Counted from the first letter of the stretch, positions 23,341 to 32,382 are shown. The stretch is DNA of 64,000 nucleotides from Paracoccaceae bacterium (GCA_023383015.1 JAHDXW010000009.1:59657-123656); one strand, 5' to 3'. A program made the numbers and translations. Notes: generated from the letters alone by a model not told the origin.

Positions 23341-24885
23341 ATGGATGCCGGAACCGGACAGCAGGACAGCGCCGGCCCCTTCGGGCGCCCCCTCCTTGCG
23401 GACCCGCTGACGCGCGCCCTGGCGCGGGTGGGGGTTGTGGACGTTGGGTCGAACTCGGTCCGGCTGGTCGTCTTCGACGGCGCGGCGCGTTCGCCGGCCT
23501 ACTTCTACAACGAGAAGGTGATGTGCGCCCTCGGCCAGGGGCTGGCCGAGACCGGGCGGCTGAACCCCGCGGGGCGGACCCGGGCGCTGGCGGCGCTGAA
23601 GCGCTTTGCCAGGCTTGCCGAGGGGATGGGCCTGCCGCCCCTGATCTGCATCGCCACCGCTGCGGTGCGCGAGGCCGCCGACGGCGCGGCCTTCCGCGCC
23701 GAGGTGCTGGAGGCGACCGGCCTCAGGCTGTGGGTCATCGACGGGCCCGAGGAGGCGCGGCTGTCCGCCCAGGGCGTGCTGCTGGGCTGGCCGGAGGCCG
23801 AGGGGCTGGTCTGCGACATCGGCGGGGCGTCGCTGGAGCTGGCCGTCATCGCCCGCGGCCGGGTCGGGGCGCGCCAGTCCACGCCGCTCGGCCCGTTCCG
23901 GCTGCAGGGCATCCCCGGCGGACGCAAGGGCCTGAAGGCGCATCTGCGGGCGGTGCTGGAGGGGGCGGCGGAGCGGGTCGGCACCGGACACGAGCGGCTC
24001 TACCTCGTCGGCGGCTCATGGCGGGCCTTCGCGCGGCTTGACATGGAGCGGCGGGGCTATCCCCTGACCGTGCTGCACGAGTACCGCATGACGCCGAAGT
24101 CGGTGCGCGCCACCGCCGAGTGGATCGGCGGCAGCGACCTCGGCCAGTTGCGCGCGCGCACCGGCATCTCGGCCGAACGGATGGAGCATGTGCCGCTGGC
24201 CGGCGACATCCTCAAGCAGCTGCTCCGCGTCTTTGCCCCCGCCGAGATCGCGACCTCGGCCTATGGCGTGCGCGAAGGGATGCTGTACGAGCAGATGCCC
24301 GAGGAGCTGCGCGCCCGCGACCCGCTGCTCGAGGCCTGCCGCTTCATGGAGGCCTCGGCCGCGCGGATGCCCGGCAACGGCGACCGGCTGTTCGACTTCC
24401 TCCAGCCGCTCTACCGTTCGGCCCCCCCCGGGCGGCTGCGCCTGGTGCGCGCCGCCTGCCTGCTGCACGACGTCAACTGGCGGGCCCATCCCGACTACCG
24501 CGCCGAGGTCTGTTTCGACACCGCGACACGCGCCAACATGGGCGGGCTGGACCATCCCGGCCGGGTCTTCCTGGGGCTGGCGCTCCTGTACCGCTACCGC
24601 AGCAGCCGCGCCGGCACCCGGATGGAGCCGCTGGTGCGGCTGCTGCCGGAGGCCGAGCTGACGCAGGCCGAGGTGCTGGGCAAGGCGCTGCGGTTCGGGG
24701 CGATGTTCGCCTTCGAGGGCATCAACCAGCATTGCCGGCTGGGCTACTTCCCCAAGAAGCGGGTGCTGGAACTGGTGCTGTCGCCGCGCTCGCAGGAGCT
24801 TTACGGCGAGGTCGCGGCGGCCCGCTTCGCCTCGCTCGCCGCCGCGCTGCGCGTCGAGGCGCGGGTGCGGGTGGGCCGGGGCTGA
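23341..24885 (+). CDS. ppx: Exopolyphosphatase / guanosine pentaphosphate phosphohydrolase (Ppx/GppA)
   Basis: 514 residues. The N-terminal actin-like ATPase fold has VVDVGSNSVRLVVFDG (phosphate-1 loop), ATAAVREA, and CDIGGASLELAV (phosphate-2 loop). The C-terminal half carries an HD-like helical region (ACLLHDVNWRAHPDYR). The protein releases phosphate from polyphosphate ends and may act on pppGpp. The ATG at 23341 is chosen; upstream in-frame residues are arginine-rich and overlap the ppk end. The ribosome-binding site is weak (GTGGAGA). It is downstream of ppk1 on the same strand. Confidence 0.94.
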   Translation: MDAGTGQQDSAGPFGRPLLADPLTRALARVGVVDVGSNSVRLVVFDGAARSPAYFYNEKVMCALGQGLAETGRLNPAGRTRALAALKRFARLAEGMGLPPLICIATAAVREAADGAAFRAEVLEATGLRLWVIDGPEEARLSAQGVLLGWPEAEGLVCDIGGASLELAVIARGRVGARQSTPLGPFRLQGIPGGRKGLKAHLRAVLEGAAERVGTGHERLYLVGGSWRAFARLDMERRGYPLTVLHEYRMTPKSVRATAEWIGGSDLGQLRARTGISAERMEHVPLAGDILKQLLRVFAPAEIATSAYGVREGMLYEQMPEELRARDPLLEACRFMEASAARMPGNGDRLFDFLQPLYRSAPPGRLRLVRAACLLHDVNWRAHPDYRAEVCFDTATRANMGGLDHPGRVFLGLALLYRYRSSRAGTRMEPLVRLLPEAELTQAEVLGKALRFGAMFAFEGINQHCRLGYFPKKRVLELVLSPRSQELYGEVAAARFASLAAALRVEARVRVGRG

Positions 24886-24907
24886 GCCGCCGGGCGCCGG
24901 ATTGCGC

Positions 24908-24935
24908 TTCAACCGCGGGCGATCGCCCCTATATT
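24908..24935 (+). promoter_or_regulatory. Promoter of the ydcH-like gene with a palindromic spacer
   Basis: TTCAAC (24908-24913) and TATATT (24930-24935), 16-base spacer. The spacer contains a perfect 12-base palindrome GGGCGATCGCCC (24917-24928), where a repressor would block RNA polymerase. The -10 is close to consensus, unusual in this window. Its start point would be about 30 bases before the ATG. Confidence 0.55.
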
Positions 24936-24971
24936 CGGGAAGAGGAACCCGAGTCGCCCCGGAAGGACGCG

Positions 24972-25190
24972 ATGAACGCCCCCACGGAACTGACCAGCGA
25001 AGAGGTGCTGCGCATCAGGCTCGAGGTTCTGCGCCGCGAGCACCGCGACCTCGATGCCGCGATCGCCGCGATGGACGGTACCGCGCGCGCCGACCAGCTG
25101 GCGCTGCGGCGGCTGAAGAAGCGCAAGCTGTCGCTCAAGGACCAGATCGCGCGGATCGAGGACCAGCTCACCCCCGACATCATCGCCTGA
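24972..25190 (+). CDS. YdcH/DUF465-family small coiled-coil protein
   Basis: 72 residues, highly charged, helical: RLEVLRREHRDLDAAIAAM, then LRRLKKRKLSLKDQIARIEDQL. This is the DUF465 (PF04325) pattern, a helical hairpin with the conserved LKKRKLxLKDQI end. The function is not established. It has a good promoter with a palindrome in the spacer, and a 7-base hairpin (25213-25229) lies after its stop. It precedes purE but seems separately promoted. Confidence 0.88.
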   Translation: MNAPTELTSEEVLRIRLEVLRREHRDLDAAIAAMDGTARADQLALRRLKKRKLSLKDQIARIEDQLTPDIIA

Positions 25191-25208
25191 GGGCAGCGCC
25201 GGCGGACG

Positions 25209-25237
25209 TTGCGCCCGCCACGGGCGGGCCCTAAGGT
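25209..25237 (+). promoter_or_regulatory. Putative promoter of purE-purK with a hairpin in the spacer
   Basis: TTGCGC (25209-25214) and TAAGGT (25232-25237), 17-base spacer. The spacer overlaps a perfect 7-3-7 inverted repeat, GCCCGCC-ACG-GGCGGGC (25213-25229), which may be the terminator stem of the preceding gene or an operator. Confidence 0.45.
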
Positions 25238-25267
25238 GCCGCCCGCCGCGGCGGCAGGGGGCAGGAG

Positions 25268-25753
25268 ATGGGCGGGGCGCTGGTCGGGATCGTGATGGGC
25301 AGCCAGTCGGACTGGCCGACCATGAAGCCCGCGGCCGAGCTTCTGGCCGAGCTGGGTGTTGCCCATGAGGTGCGCATCGTCTCGGCCCACCGCACCCCCG
25401 ACCGGCTGTGGGAGTACGGCCGCGGCGCTGCCGCCCGCGGACTGCGGGCGATCATCGCCGGGGCGGGAGGGGCGGCGCATCTGCCGGGGATGATGGCCTC
25501 CAAGACCCTCTTGCCGGTGATCGGCGTGCCGGTCGAGACGCGGGCGCTGGGCGGGCAGGACAGCCTCTATTCGATCGTCCAGATGCCACGCGGCTTTCCG
25601 GTCGCGACGATGGCGATCGGTTCGGCCGGGGCGGCCAACGCCGCGCTGCTGGCCGCCCAGATCCTGGCGCTGGCCGACCCCGGGCTGGCGGCACGGCTGG
25701 CCGGCTGGCGGGAGGCCCTGTCGGCGGCGGTGCCCGAGGTGCCGCATGACTGA
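25268..25753 (+). CDS. purE: N5-carboxyaminoimidazole ribonucleotide mutase
   Basis: 161 residues, class I Pur[10 protein letters not shown] near the N-terminus, the [13 protein letters not shown] motif with the mutase histidine, [11 protein letters not shown], and [17 protein letters not shown] are all present. It converts N5-CAIR to CAIR in purine synthesis. The ATG has GGCAGGAG upstream. Its end overlaps the purK start by 8 bases, so the two steps are coupled. Confidence 0.97.
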   Translation: MGGALVGIVMGSQSDWPTMKPAAELLAELGVAHEVRIVSAHRTPDRLWEYGRGAAARGLRAIIAGAGGAAHLPGMMASKTLLPVIGVPVETRALGGQDSLYSIVQMPRGFPVATMAIGSAGAANAALLAAQILALADPGLAARLAGWREALSAAVPEVPHD

Positions 25754-26831
25754 GGCCGCCGGCCCCGGCGCCTGCCTCGGGATCCTCGGCGGCGGCCAGC
25801 TCGGCCGGATGCTGGCGCTCGCCGCGGCGCGGCTGGGCCTGCGCGTGCATGTCTACGACCCCGCCCCCGGCTGTCCGGCGGCGCAGGTGGCCTGGCGGGC
25901 GACGGCGGCGGGCTGGGACGATGCCGCCGCGCTCGCCGCCTTCGCCGCCTCGGCAGATGTCGTCACCTACGAGTTCGAGAACATTCCGCTCGGCGCGCTG
26001 GACGCGGTGGAGCTGCTGCGGCCGCTGCGGCCGTCGCGGCGGTCGCTGGCCGCAAGCGCCGACCGGCTGGAGGAGAAGACCTTCCTGGCCGGGCTCGGCC
26101 TGGCCACCGCGCCGTTCGCCGCCGTCGACGGCCCCGCCGACCTGCCCGCGGCGATCGCCGCGGCCGGCCTGCCGGCGGTGCTGAAAACGCGCCGGCTGGG
26201 CTATGACGGCAAGGGGCAGGCGCGGATCGACGCGGCCGCCGGGGCCGCCGCGCAGCTCGCGGCGATCGGCGGGGGGCCGGCGATCCTGGAGGGCTTCGTC
26301 GCATTCGAGCGCGAGGCGAGCGTCGTCGCCGCGCGCGGGCTGGCCGGCGCCGTGGTGGCCTACGAGCCGGGCGAGAACCTGCATGAGGCGGGCATCCTGC
26401 GGCGCACGACCGTGCCCGCCCGGCTGTCGCCGCGCCAGCGTGCCGAGGCGGTGCTGATCGCCGGGCGCATCCTGAACGCGCTTGACCATGTCGGGGTGAT
26501 GGGGGTGGAGCTGTTCGTCACCCGGACCGGGCTTCTGGTGAACGAGATCGCGCCGCGGGTGCACAACTCGGGCCACTGGACGCAGGCCGGCTGCGTGATC
26601 GACCAGTTCGAGCAGCATGTGCGCGCCGTCATGGGCTGGCCGCTGGGCGACGGGCGGCGCCATGCCGATGTCGAGATGGTCAATCTGATCGGGTCCGAGG
26701 CGGACGCCGCGGAGGCGCTGGCGCTGGCCGCGGACCCGGCGGTGCAGCTGCACCTCTACGGCAAGGGCGAGGCGCGCCCGGGCCGCAAGATGGGCCATGT
26801 CAACCGCCTGCTCGGCCCGGCGCGGGGATAG
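25746..26831 (+). CDS. purK: 5-(carboxyamino)imidazole ribonucleotide synthase
   Basis: 361 residues, an ATP-grasp enzyme. The N-terminal [20 protein letters not shown] is the PurK Rossmann-like opening; the ATP-grasp core includes [12 protein letters not shown] and the metal-binding [14 protein letters not shown]. It makes N5-CAIR from AIR, bicarbonate and ATP. The start lies inside the purE end (ATGACTGA overlap). The following nudix gene begins 5 bases after its stop, likely the same operon. Confidence 0.97.
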   Translation: MTEAAGPGACLGILGGGQLGRMLALAAARLGLRVHVYDPAPGCPAAQVAWRATAAGWDDAAALAAFAASADVVTYEFENIPLGALDAVELLRPLRPSRRSLAASADRLEEKTFLAGLGLATAPFAAVDGPADLPAAIAAAGLPAVLKTRRLGYDGKGQARIDAAAGAAAQLAAIGGGPAILEGFVAFEREASVVAARGLAGAVVAYEPGENLHEAGILRRTTVPARLSPRQRAEAVLIAGRILNALDHVGVMGVELFVTRTGLLVNEIAPRVHNSGHWTQAGCVIDQFEQHVRAVMGWPLGDGRRHADVEMVNLIGSEADAAEALALAADPAVQLHLYGKGEARPGRKMGHVNRLLGPARG

Positions 26832-26835
26832 GGCG

Positions 26836-27273
26836 ATGCCGATCCGGCTGGCGGTGCGCGCGGTCATCCTGCACGAGGACCGGCTGCTGCTTGTCAACGC
26901 CTGGCCGGACGGCATCAGCGACCTGTGGGGCGCACCCGGCGGCGGGGCCGAGCCCGGCACCGGCCTGCCGGCCAACCTTGTCCGCGAGGTGGCCGAGGAG
27001 ACCGGCGCCGCTGTCGACGTCGGCGCTCCCTGCCTTGTCAACGAGTTCCATGACCCCGCGACGGGCTGGCACCAGGTCGACGTCTTCTTCCGCTGCCGGC
27101 TGCTGGCGCCGCCGCAGCCGGGCTGGCGCGACCCCGCCGGCATCGTCACGCGCTGGGCGTGGTTCGCCCGTGGCGCCTTTGGCGCGATCCGCTGGAAGCC
27201 CGACTGCCTGCCCGCGGTCGCCTGGGGAAGCGAGGCGGCAGCCTACGACCCGCTGGAGCCGATCACCCGCTGA
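26836..27273 (+). CDS. NUDIX hydrolase with an altered nudix box
   Basis: 145 residues, one NUDIX domain. The box reads GGGAEPGTGL then VREVAEETGA; the catalytic REVAEE portion is intact, but the conserved Glu of Gx5E is a Thr. Strands before (AVRAVILHEDRLLLVNAW) and after fit the fold. It probably cleaves a nucleoside diphosphate derivative, substrate unknown. It follows purK by 5 bases. Its end overlaps the 3' end of the convergent ureohydrolase gene by 11 bases. Confidence 0.87.
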   Translation: MPIRLAVRAVILHEDRLLLVNAWPDGISDLWGAPGGGAEPGTGLPANLVREVAEETGAAVDVGAPCLVNEFHDPATGWHQVDVFFRCRLLAPPQPGWRDPAGIVTRWAWFARGAFGAIRWKPDCLPAVAWGSEAAAYDPLEPITR

Positions 27274-28333
27274 CCGCCCGCCCCCCGACCGAGGGCGAGA
27301 AGGCCATCAGCGCGAGGATTTCGAAGAGGATGCTGGCGCCGGCCAGCGCCGTGACCGCGGCCGCATCGTAGGGCGGGGCGACCTCGACGACGTCGCCGGC
27401 GACGATGTCGAGGCCCTTCAGCCCGCGCAGGAGCGCCTGCGCCTCGCGCATGCTCAGCCCGCCGGGCTCGGGCGTGCCGGTGCCGGGTGCGAAGGCGGGG
27501 TCGAGCGCGTCGATGTCGAAGGAGAGATAGACCGGCCCCGCCCCGACCACCGCCCGCGCCCGCGCGATCACCGCCGGCAGGCCGATGGCGTCGATCTCCT
27601 CAGCGTGGATCACCGTCATGCCGGAGACAAGCGAGAACTCCCACAGCCACTCGGCGGCGCCGCGGATGCCGATCTGGACCGTCCGGCGCGGGTCGAGCAC
27701 GCCGTCGAGGACGGCGTTGCGGAATGGCCCGCCGTGGTGGAAGCGCACCCCGTCGGTCATCGCGGAGGTGTCGCAATGGGCGTCGACGTGGATCAGTCCC
27801 ACCGGCCGGTCGCGCCCCACAGCCCGCAGGAGCGGATGGCTGATCGAATGGTCGCCGCCGACCGCGAGCGGCGCCACCCCGGCGGCGACCAGGGCCGCGG
27901 CCATCGCCTCGATGTCCTGATGCGCCTCCTCGAGCCGGAAGCGGCCGCGGAAGGGCACGTCGCCAAGGTCGGCGACGGCGAGGTCGTGCAGGGGCAGCAC
28001 GTCGAGCGCGTGGTGGTAGGGCCCGACGCGCTCGATCGTGCGCAGCGCCCGGGGGCCGAAGCGCGCCCCGGCGCGGTTGGTCACGCCAAGGTCCATCGGC
28101 ACGCCGAACAGCCCCACCTGCAGCCCGGCGAGGTCGGGCGCGGCGGGGTCGAAGCCGCGGGCGGGCGCGGACAGGAGCGTCGGCAGGCCCGCATAGGGCG
28201 CCGGCCGGCGCCCGCCACTGCCGAGCAGCCGCTCGGCGACGCGGGCAAAGCGCGGGTCGGCAATGGCCTCGGGCGCCGGGCCGCCGAAGCGGGCGCGAAG
28301 CGCGGCGAGGTGGTCGTCGCCGCCGCCCTTCAT
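27263..28333 (-). CDS. Ureohydrolase (agmatinase/arginase family)
   Basis: 356 residues. The binuclear manganese site is complete: GGDHSISHP, DAHCDT (D-x-H-x-D) and SFDIDALDP. A roughly 60-residue N-terminal extension with LPTLLSAPARGFDP precedes the family core, as in guanidinobutyrase and guanidinopropionase rather than short agmatinases. It hydrolyses a guanidino compound to urea and an amine; the exact substrate is not visible. The ATG overlaps the stop of the upstream FGGY kinase gene (ATGA), so it is the last gene of a three-gene coupled operon. Confidence 0.9.
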   Translation of the reverse strand: MKGGGDDHLAALRARFGGPAPEAIADPRFARVAERLLGSGGRRPAPYAGLPTLLSAPARGFDPAAPDLAGLQVGLFGVPMDLGVTNRAGARFGPRALRTIERVGPYHHALDVLPLHDLAVADLGDVPFRGRFRLEEAHQDIEAMAAALVAAGVAPLAVGGDHSISHPLLRAVGRDRPVGLIHVDAHCDTSAMTDGVRFHHGGPFRNAVLDGVLDPRRTVQIGIRGAAEWLWEFSLVSGMTVIHAEEIDAIGLPAVIARARAVVGAGPVYLSFDIDALDPAFAPGTGTPEPGGLSMREAQALLRGLKGLDIVAGDVVEVAPPYDAAAVTALAGASILFEILALMAFSPSVGGRAVSG

Positions 28334-29826
28334 GCCGGCGGCTCCGCGAGCGCATGGGCGATGTCGCGCGTCTGCTCGTAGAGGGCACGGAAGAGCGGCC
28401 GGGCGCGCTCGTAGGCCGCCACGCGCTCGGGCAGGGAGCGGTCGGCGACGGGGTTCCAGCGGGCGATGTCGTCGCGCCGTGCCGCGCCGACCGCGACGGC
28501 GGCAAGGAAGGCGTCGCCGTAGCTTGCACCGCGGGTCTGGGCGCACAGCTCCTGCGGCAGGCCGGTGACGTCCGAGGTCGCCTGCAGCCAGACGGGGTTG
28601 CGCGTGCCGCCGCCGACCGCCCGGACGCGGGCCACCGGCGCCCCGGCCTCGGCCCAGGTCTCGACGATGCGGCCGGTGGCCAGCGCGATGCCCTCGAGGA
28701 GCGCGCGGTAGAGGTCGCCGCGGCCGTGCGTCAGGTTCAGCCCGAAGAAGGCGCCGGCGGCGCGCGGGTCGTGGACCGGCGTCCGCTCGCCCGAGAAATG
28801 CGGCAGGCAGAGGAGGCCGCGCGCCCCCCGGGGACTGGCCGCGGCCTCGGCGGCGAGCGCCGCGAAGGCGTCCTCCCGCGGGAGCTCCTGCGCGAAGCGG
28901 TCGCGGAACCAGTGCGTCAGCGTGCCCGAGGTGGCGAGCCCGGCCATGCTGGCGTGGGCGCCGGGAAACAGCCACGGCGCATACCAGAGCCGGGGGTCGC
29001 GGACCCGGGCCGCGGTGAGCAGGATGGCGAAGACGGTCGAGCCGTACATCAGCATCAGGTCGCCGGGGTCGGTGACGCCGACGCTGACCGCCTCGGCGGC
29101 GGCGTCGATGGTGCCCACCGTCACCGGCGTGCCGGCGGCCAGCCCGGTTTCCGCTGCCGCCGCCCGCGTCACCCCGCCGGCGATCTCGGCCGACCAGGCG
29201 GGCCGCGGCAGTCGGCCTTCCTCGACGATGCCGGGGGCGAGCGCGTCGGTCCAGCCGAGCCGGCCGACATCGTAGAGGGGGGCGAAGTTCGCGGCGGTGT
29301 AGTGGTCGATCACCGCCTGCCCGGTCAGCCGCTCGACGAGGAAGCTCGTCGCGGTGTGGATGCGCGCCGCGGCAGCGTAGACCTCGGGGCGGTTGTGCTT
29401 GAGCCACAGGATCTTCGGCCCCACCGCCTGCGAGGTCAGCGCGTTGCCGCAGACCTCGAGGATGCGGCCGGCGCCGATCTCGGCGTCAAGCTCGGCGATC
29501 TCGGCCGCGGCGCGGGTGTCGACGCCGTAGAGCACCGCCGGGGAAAGCGGCCGGCAGGCGGCATCGACGGGCAGCATGCAGGGCCCGATCGCCGAGACGG
29601 CGAGGCAGGCCACCCGCGCGGGGTCGATGCCGGCCGTGGCCACGAGCTCGCGCGCGACGGCGCAGAGGTCGGCCCACCAGTCGGCCTCGGCGTCATGCTC
29701 GGCCCAGCCGGGGCGGGGCACGCGCAGCTGGTGGCCGCGGGCGGCCGCGGCGATGACCGCGCCGTCCTCGACCAGCACGCCCTTGGTCTCGTAGGTGCCG
29801 ATGTCGATGCCGAGCGTGATGGTCAT
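28330..29826 (-). CDS. FGGY-family carbohydrate kinase (xylulokinase-like)
   Basis: 498 residues. Two actin-like domains: the N-terminal phosphate loop GIDIGTYETKGVLVEDG, and the C-terminal FGGY hallmarks LPHFSGERTPVHDPRAAG and RAVGGGTRNPVWLQATSDVTGLP. Length and order match xylulokinase-like FGGY kinases that phosphorylate a sugar or polyol at a terminal hydroxyl. It overlaps the M42 hydrolase upstream and the ureohydrolase downstream, both by ATGA. This mixture of enzymes suggests a compound containing both a sugar and a guanidino group, or a sugar-linked amino acid, but that is inference. Confidence 0.9.
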   Translation of the reverse strand: MTITLGIDIGTYETKGVLVEDGAVIAAAARGHQLRVPRPGWAEHDAEADWWADLCAVARELVATAGIDPARVACLAVSAIGPCMLPVDAACRPLSPAVLYGVDTRAAAEIAELDAEIGAGRILEVCGNALTSQAVGPKILWLKHNRPEVYAAAARIHTATSFLVERLTGQAVIDHYTAANFAPLYDVGRLGWTDALAPGIVEEGRLPRPAWSAEIAGGVTRAAAAETGLAAGTPVTVGTIDAAAEAVSVGVTDPGDLMLMYGSTVFAILLTAARVRDPRLWYAPWLFPGAHASMAGLATSGTLTHWFRDRFAQELPREDAFAALAAEAAASPRGARGLLCLPHFSGERTPVHDPRAAGAFFGLNLTHGRGDLYRALLEGIALATGRIVETWAEAGAPVARVRAVGGGTRNPVWLQATSDVTGLPQELCAQTRGASYGDAFLAAVAVGAARRDDIARWNPVADRSLPERVAAYERARPLFRALYEQTRDIAHALAEPPA

Positions 29827-30932
29827 GGCGCCGCCTCCCCCGCATCGCGCGCAAGCGCCAGCCCCGGTCCGATGCCGGCGAGCATCGCAAGCAGGAGCCG
29901 GGCAAGCCCCTCGAGATCGCCCGGATCGCAGAGCTCGAGCGCCGAATGGGTGTAGCGGCAGGCAAAGCCGAGGTCGAGCGCGGCCACCCCCTCGCCCACC
30001 AGCTGGACATAGGAGTTGTCGGTCAGGATGCCCACCTGGGCCGAGCGCTGCAGCGCCAGCCCGCCGGCCGCGGCCGCCCCTTCGGCCAGCCGCACCAGCG
30101 CGGGGTGCGGCAACAGCCCGTTCAGCGTGCCGCGGCCGTGAAAGGAATAGAGGCTGATGCCCGGCCCGCCGCCGAGGCGCATCTCGCCGCGCGTCTCCAT
30201 CCCCGGGCAGTCGGTGGCGAGCATCAGGTCGATCTGCAGCGCGATATCGGGCCGCAGCGCCTGTGCCGCGACGAGCGCGCCGCGCAGGTTGAACTCTTCC
30301 TGCACCGACCAGACCAGGTGCACGGTCGGCCCGCCCGCCGGCCGGCCGGCAAGGGCGCGGGCCAGCGCGAGAAGGACGGCGCAGCCGGCGCGGTCGTCGA
30401 TGGCGGTGCCGGCGACGCGCCCGCCGGCCAGCATCAGCACCTCGGGCTGCCAGACCACCGGCGTGCCGATCGCCACCCCCGCCGCCGCGACCGCCTCGCG
30501 CGAGCCGTGGCCGGTGTCGATGTGGATCTCGGCCGCGGTGAGGACGCGCAGCTTCTCCTCGGGCTCGGTGGCGTGGTGGCTCTTGTTGCCGATGACGCCG
30601 GGGATGTCGCCGGCGGCACCGCACAGCAGCACCGCCTGCGCGGCCAGCGCCCGGTCGGGCACGCCGCCCAGCCGCACGACGCGGACCATACCGTCGGCCT
30701 CGATCCGGCGGACGACGAAGCCGAGCTGGTCCATGTGCGCGAAGACCATGACCGAGGGCGCGGCGGGGTCGCCCGGCAGCGTGGCGATGAGGTTGCCCAG
30801 CCGGTCGGTTCGGTGGGCGACGCCGGCTGCCGCCAGCCGCGCCGCGATCGCCCGGCGGACCCGATCCTCGTGGCCGGCAAGGCCGGGAACGCGCATCAGC
30901 GCCGTCATGTCGGCAACGATCGCCGCCCGCAT
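29823..30932 (-). CDS. M42-family metallohydrolase (aminopeptidase/endoglucanase M-like)
   Basis: 369 residues. The M42/M20-type metal site is visible: VFAHMDQLGFVV, the central AIDDRAGCAVLL, the WSVQEEFNLRGA (Glu pair), and the later ATDCPGM and SALELC motifs. Members are cytoplasmic dodecameric aminopeptidases or related deacylases. The ATG at 30932 follows CGGAGG; a 50-residue longer frame upstream is not conserved. It is the first gene of the operon with the FGGY kinase and ureohydrolase (ATGA overlap), so its substrate may be a small amide or peptide-like nutrient rather than protein. Confidence 0.88.
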   Translation of the reverse strand: MRAAIVADMTALMRVPGLAGHEDRVRRAIAARLAAAGVAHRTDRLGNLIATLPGDPAAPSVMVFAHMDQLGFVVRRIEADGMVRVVRLGGVPDRALAAQAVLLCGAAGDIPGVIGNKSHHATEPEEKLRVLTAAEIHIDTGHGSREAVAAAGVAIGTPVVWQPEVLMLAGGRVAGTAIDDRAGCAVLLALARALAGRPAGGPTVHLVWSVQEEFNLRGALVAAQALRPDIALQIDLMLATDCPGMETRGEMRLGGGPGISLYSFHGRGTLNGLLPHPALVRLAEGAAAAGGLALQRSAQVGILTDNSYVQLVGEGVAALDLGFACRYTHSALELCDPGDLEGLARLLLAMLAGIGPGLALARDAGEAAP

Positions 30933-31090
30933 CCGCCGCACCTCCGCACTGCCCCGGCGGGCCAGCCTAGCGCGGACACCCCTCCGCCCCAAGGGGCTTC
31001 GCACCAGTGTCCTGCACCCGACACGAGATACCCAGCGACGGATTCGAGCCCTTGCTGGACATTGAAGCACGCAAGCACGCACAATGACCT

Positions 31091-32272
31091 ATGTCGATGA
31101 TCCAGGACCTGGACCAAGTAGTAAGAACGGTCTTGCCAACCGACCCCAGCTTCCGGGGGATCGGACGCGCGGACATCGATCGTCACATCAATGAAGCCCG
31201 GCAGAATGCACTCGCGAACGCGAAGGACGAATTCCTCCTTTCTCTGATGCGGCTTCTGGCACTCCCCGGGAACGGACATACGCGCCTGATCCCAAATGCT
31301 GCCATCCCGGTCTTGCCCCTGAGGTTCGTGACGATTGGGACTGCCGTACGCCTGCTCGACGCCGCGCCCGGATTCGCCGGGGGGATCGGGGGCGAACTGA
31401 CATCCATCAATGGCGTTCCCGTCGGCGAGATCGAAGCTGCCGCGAAGGGATTTCTCGCGGGAACGAGACAACGAAAACGCGTCATCGGGCCGATCCTTTT
31501 CGCCTGGCCGGGCGCATTGCAGCGCCTGGGCGTCCTTTCGGGCAGCGACACAATCGAATACCGCATGCGCGACGCGACGGGACGGATCAGCGAACTGGTT
31601 CTTGACACGGCGAACAGGGTTCCCGGATCCGCGTTCTACCCCCGGAACGAGCACGGGAAAGCCGACGCATCCTGGTCTCCCAAGTCATTTCTGGAGATCA
31701 AGGATTTCGGCGAGCCCGGACTGCTATTGGTCCTTCCGAGCTTCTTCGATCCCGGTGGAACGTCGCTCTCAAGTGCGGTTTCCGGTGCGGCAGACCTCGT
31801 AAGATCGCGCCCCGACACCCCCCTTCTTGTCGACGTTCGAGGAAATACAGGTGGCAACTTTCTTCTGACCAAGCCTTTGATCGACGCAATCTCGGAGGGC
31901 GCGGAAGATCGCGGAACCGGTTTGCTTGTCGACAAATTCACCTTCTCTGCCGCGATCGTCTTCGTCGCTATCCTGAAGCACCGTCTCGGAGCGCGGCTCA
32001 GACTCATCGGCGAAGAGATGGGGGACGGCCTGACATTCTTCGCGGAAGGGGAAACAATCGGCCTCTCGTCCAGCGGCGCGGTCGTCCGATACTCATCGGC
32101 CTTTCATGATTGGGCGGGAGGACGCATCGACGAGACCACTCCCGGCGAGATCGCGGAAGAGATCGTCCCGGTCGGAACACTCGAATTGGACCGTACCTGG
32201 ATCGCACGTCCGGACGATCCCAAAGCGCTGGATCGGTTCTGCCGGGAGGTTCTCGACAGCCTGGCTGCCTAG
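31091..32272 (+). CDS. S41-like (tricorn/CtpA-related) serine peptidase, lower GC
   Basis: 393 residues, no signal peptide or PDZ domain recognised. The N-terminal region has LPGNGHTRLIP (His63), and the C-terminal region has LLVDVRGNTGGN followed by DKFTFSAAIVFVAIL (probable nucleophile Ser286), then LIGEEMGDGLTFFAEG. This is the S41 pattern; the His and lack of the CtpA lysine suggest a tricorn-like triad. GC in a sampled 60-base line (31441-31500) is 57% against about 73% nearby, and codon choice uses more A/T third positions, which suggests horizontal acquisition. It is flanked by unrelated cassettes. Met at 31097 is an alternative start. Confidence 0.75.
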   Translation: MSMIQDLDQVVRTVLPTDPSFRGIGRADIDRHINEARQNALANAKDEFLLSLMRLLALPGNGHTRLIPNAAIPVLPLRFVTIGTAVRLLDAAPGFAGGIGGELTSINGVPVGEIEAAAKGFLAGTRQRKRVIGPILFAWPGALQRLGVLSGSDTIEYRMRDATGRISELVLDTANRVPGSAFYPRNEHGKADASWSPKSFLEIKDFGEPGLLLVLPSFFDPGGTSLSSAVSGAADLVRSRPDTPLLVDVRGNTGGNFLLTKPLIDAISEGAEDRGTGLLVDKFTFSAAIVFVAILKHRLGARLRLIGEEMGDGLTFFAEGETIGLSSSGAVVRYSSAFHDWAGGRIDETTPGEIAEEIVPVGTLELDRTWIARPDDPKALDRFCREVLDSLAA

Positions 32273-32382
32273 ACGAACGGCAGCAAAGTCCCGTATAGCT
32301 GACCGTCGCCACTCATGCCGGAACCCCGTGTCGGGTGCGGAACACCAGCATGCCGGCGACGGCGACCGGGGGGAGGGAGGCA

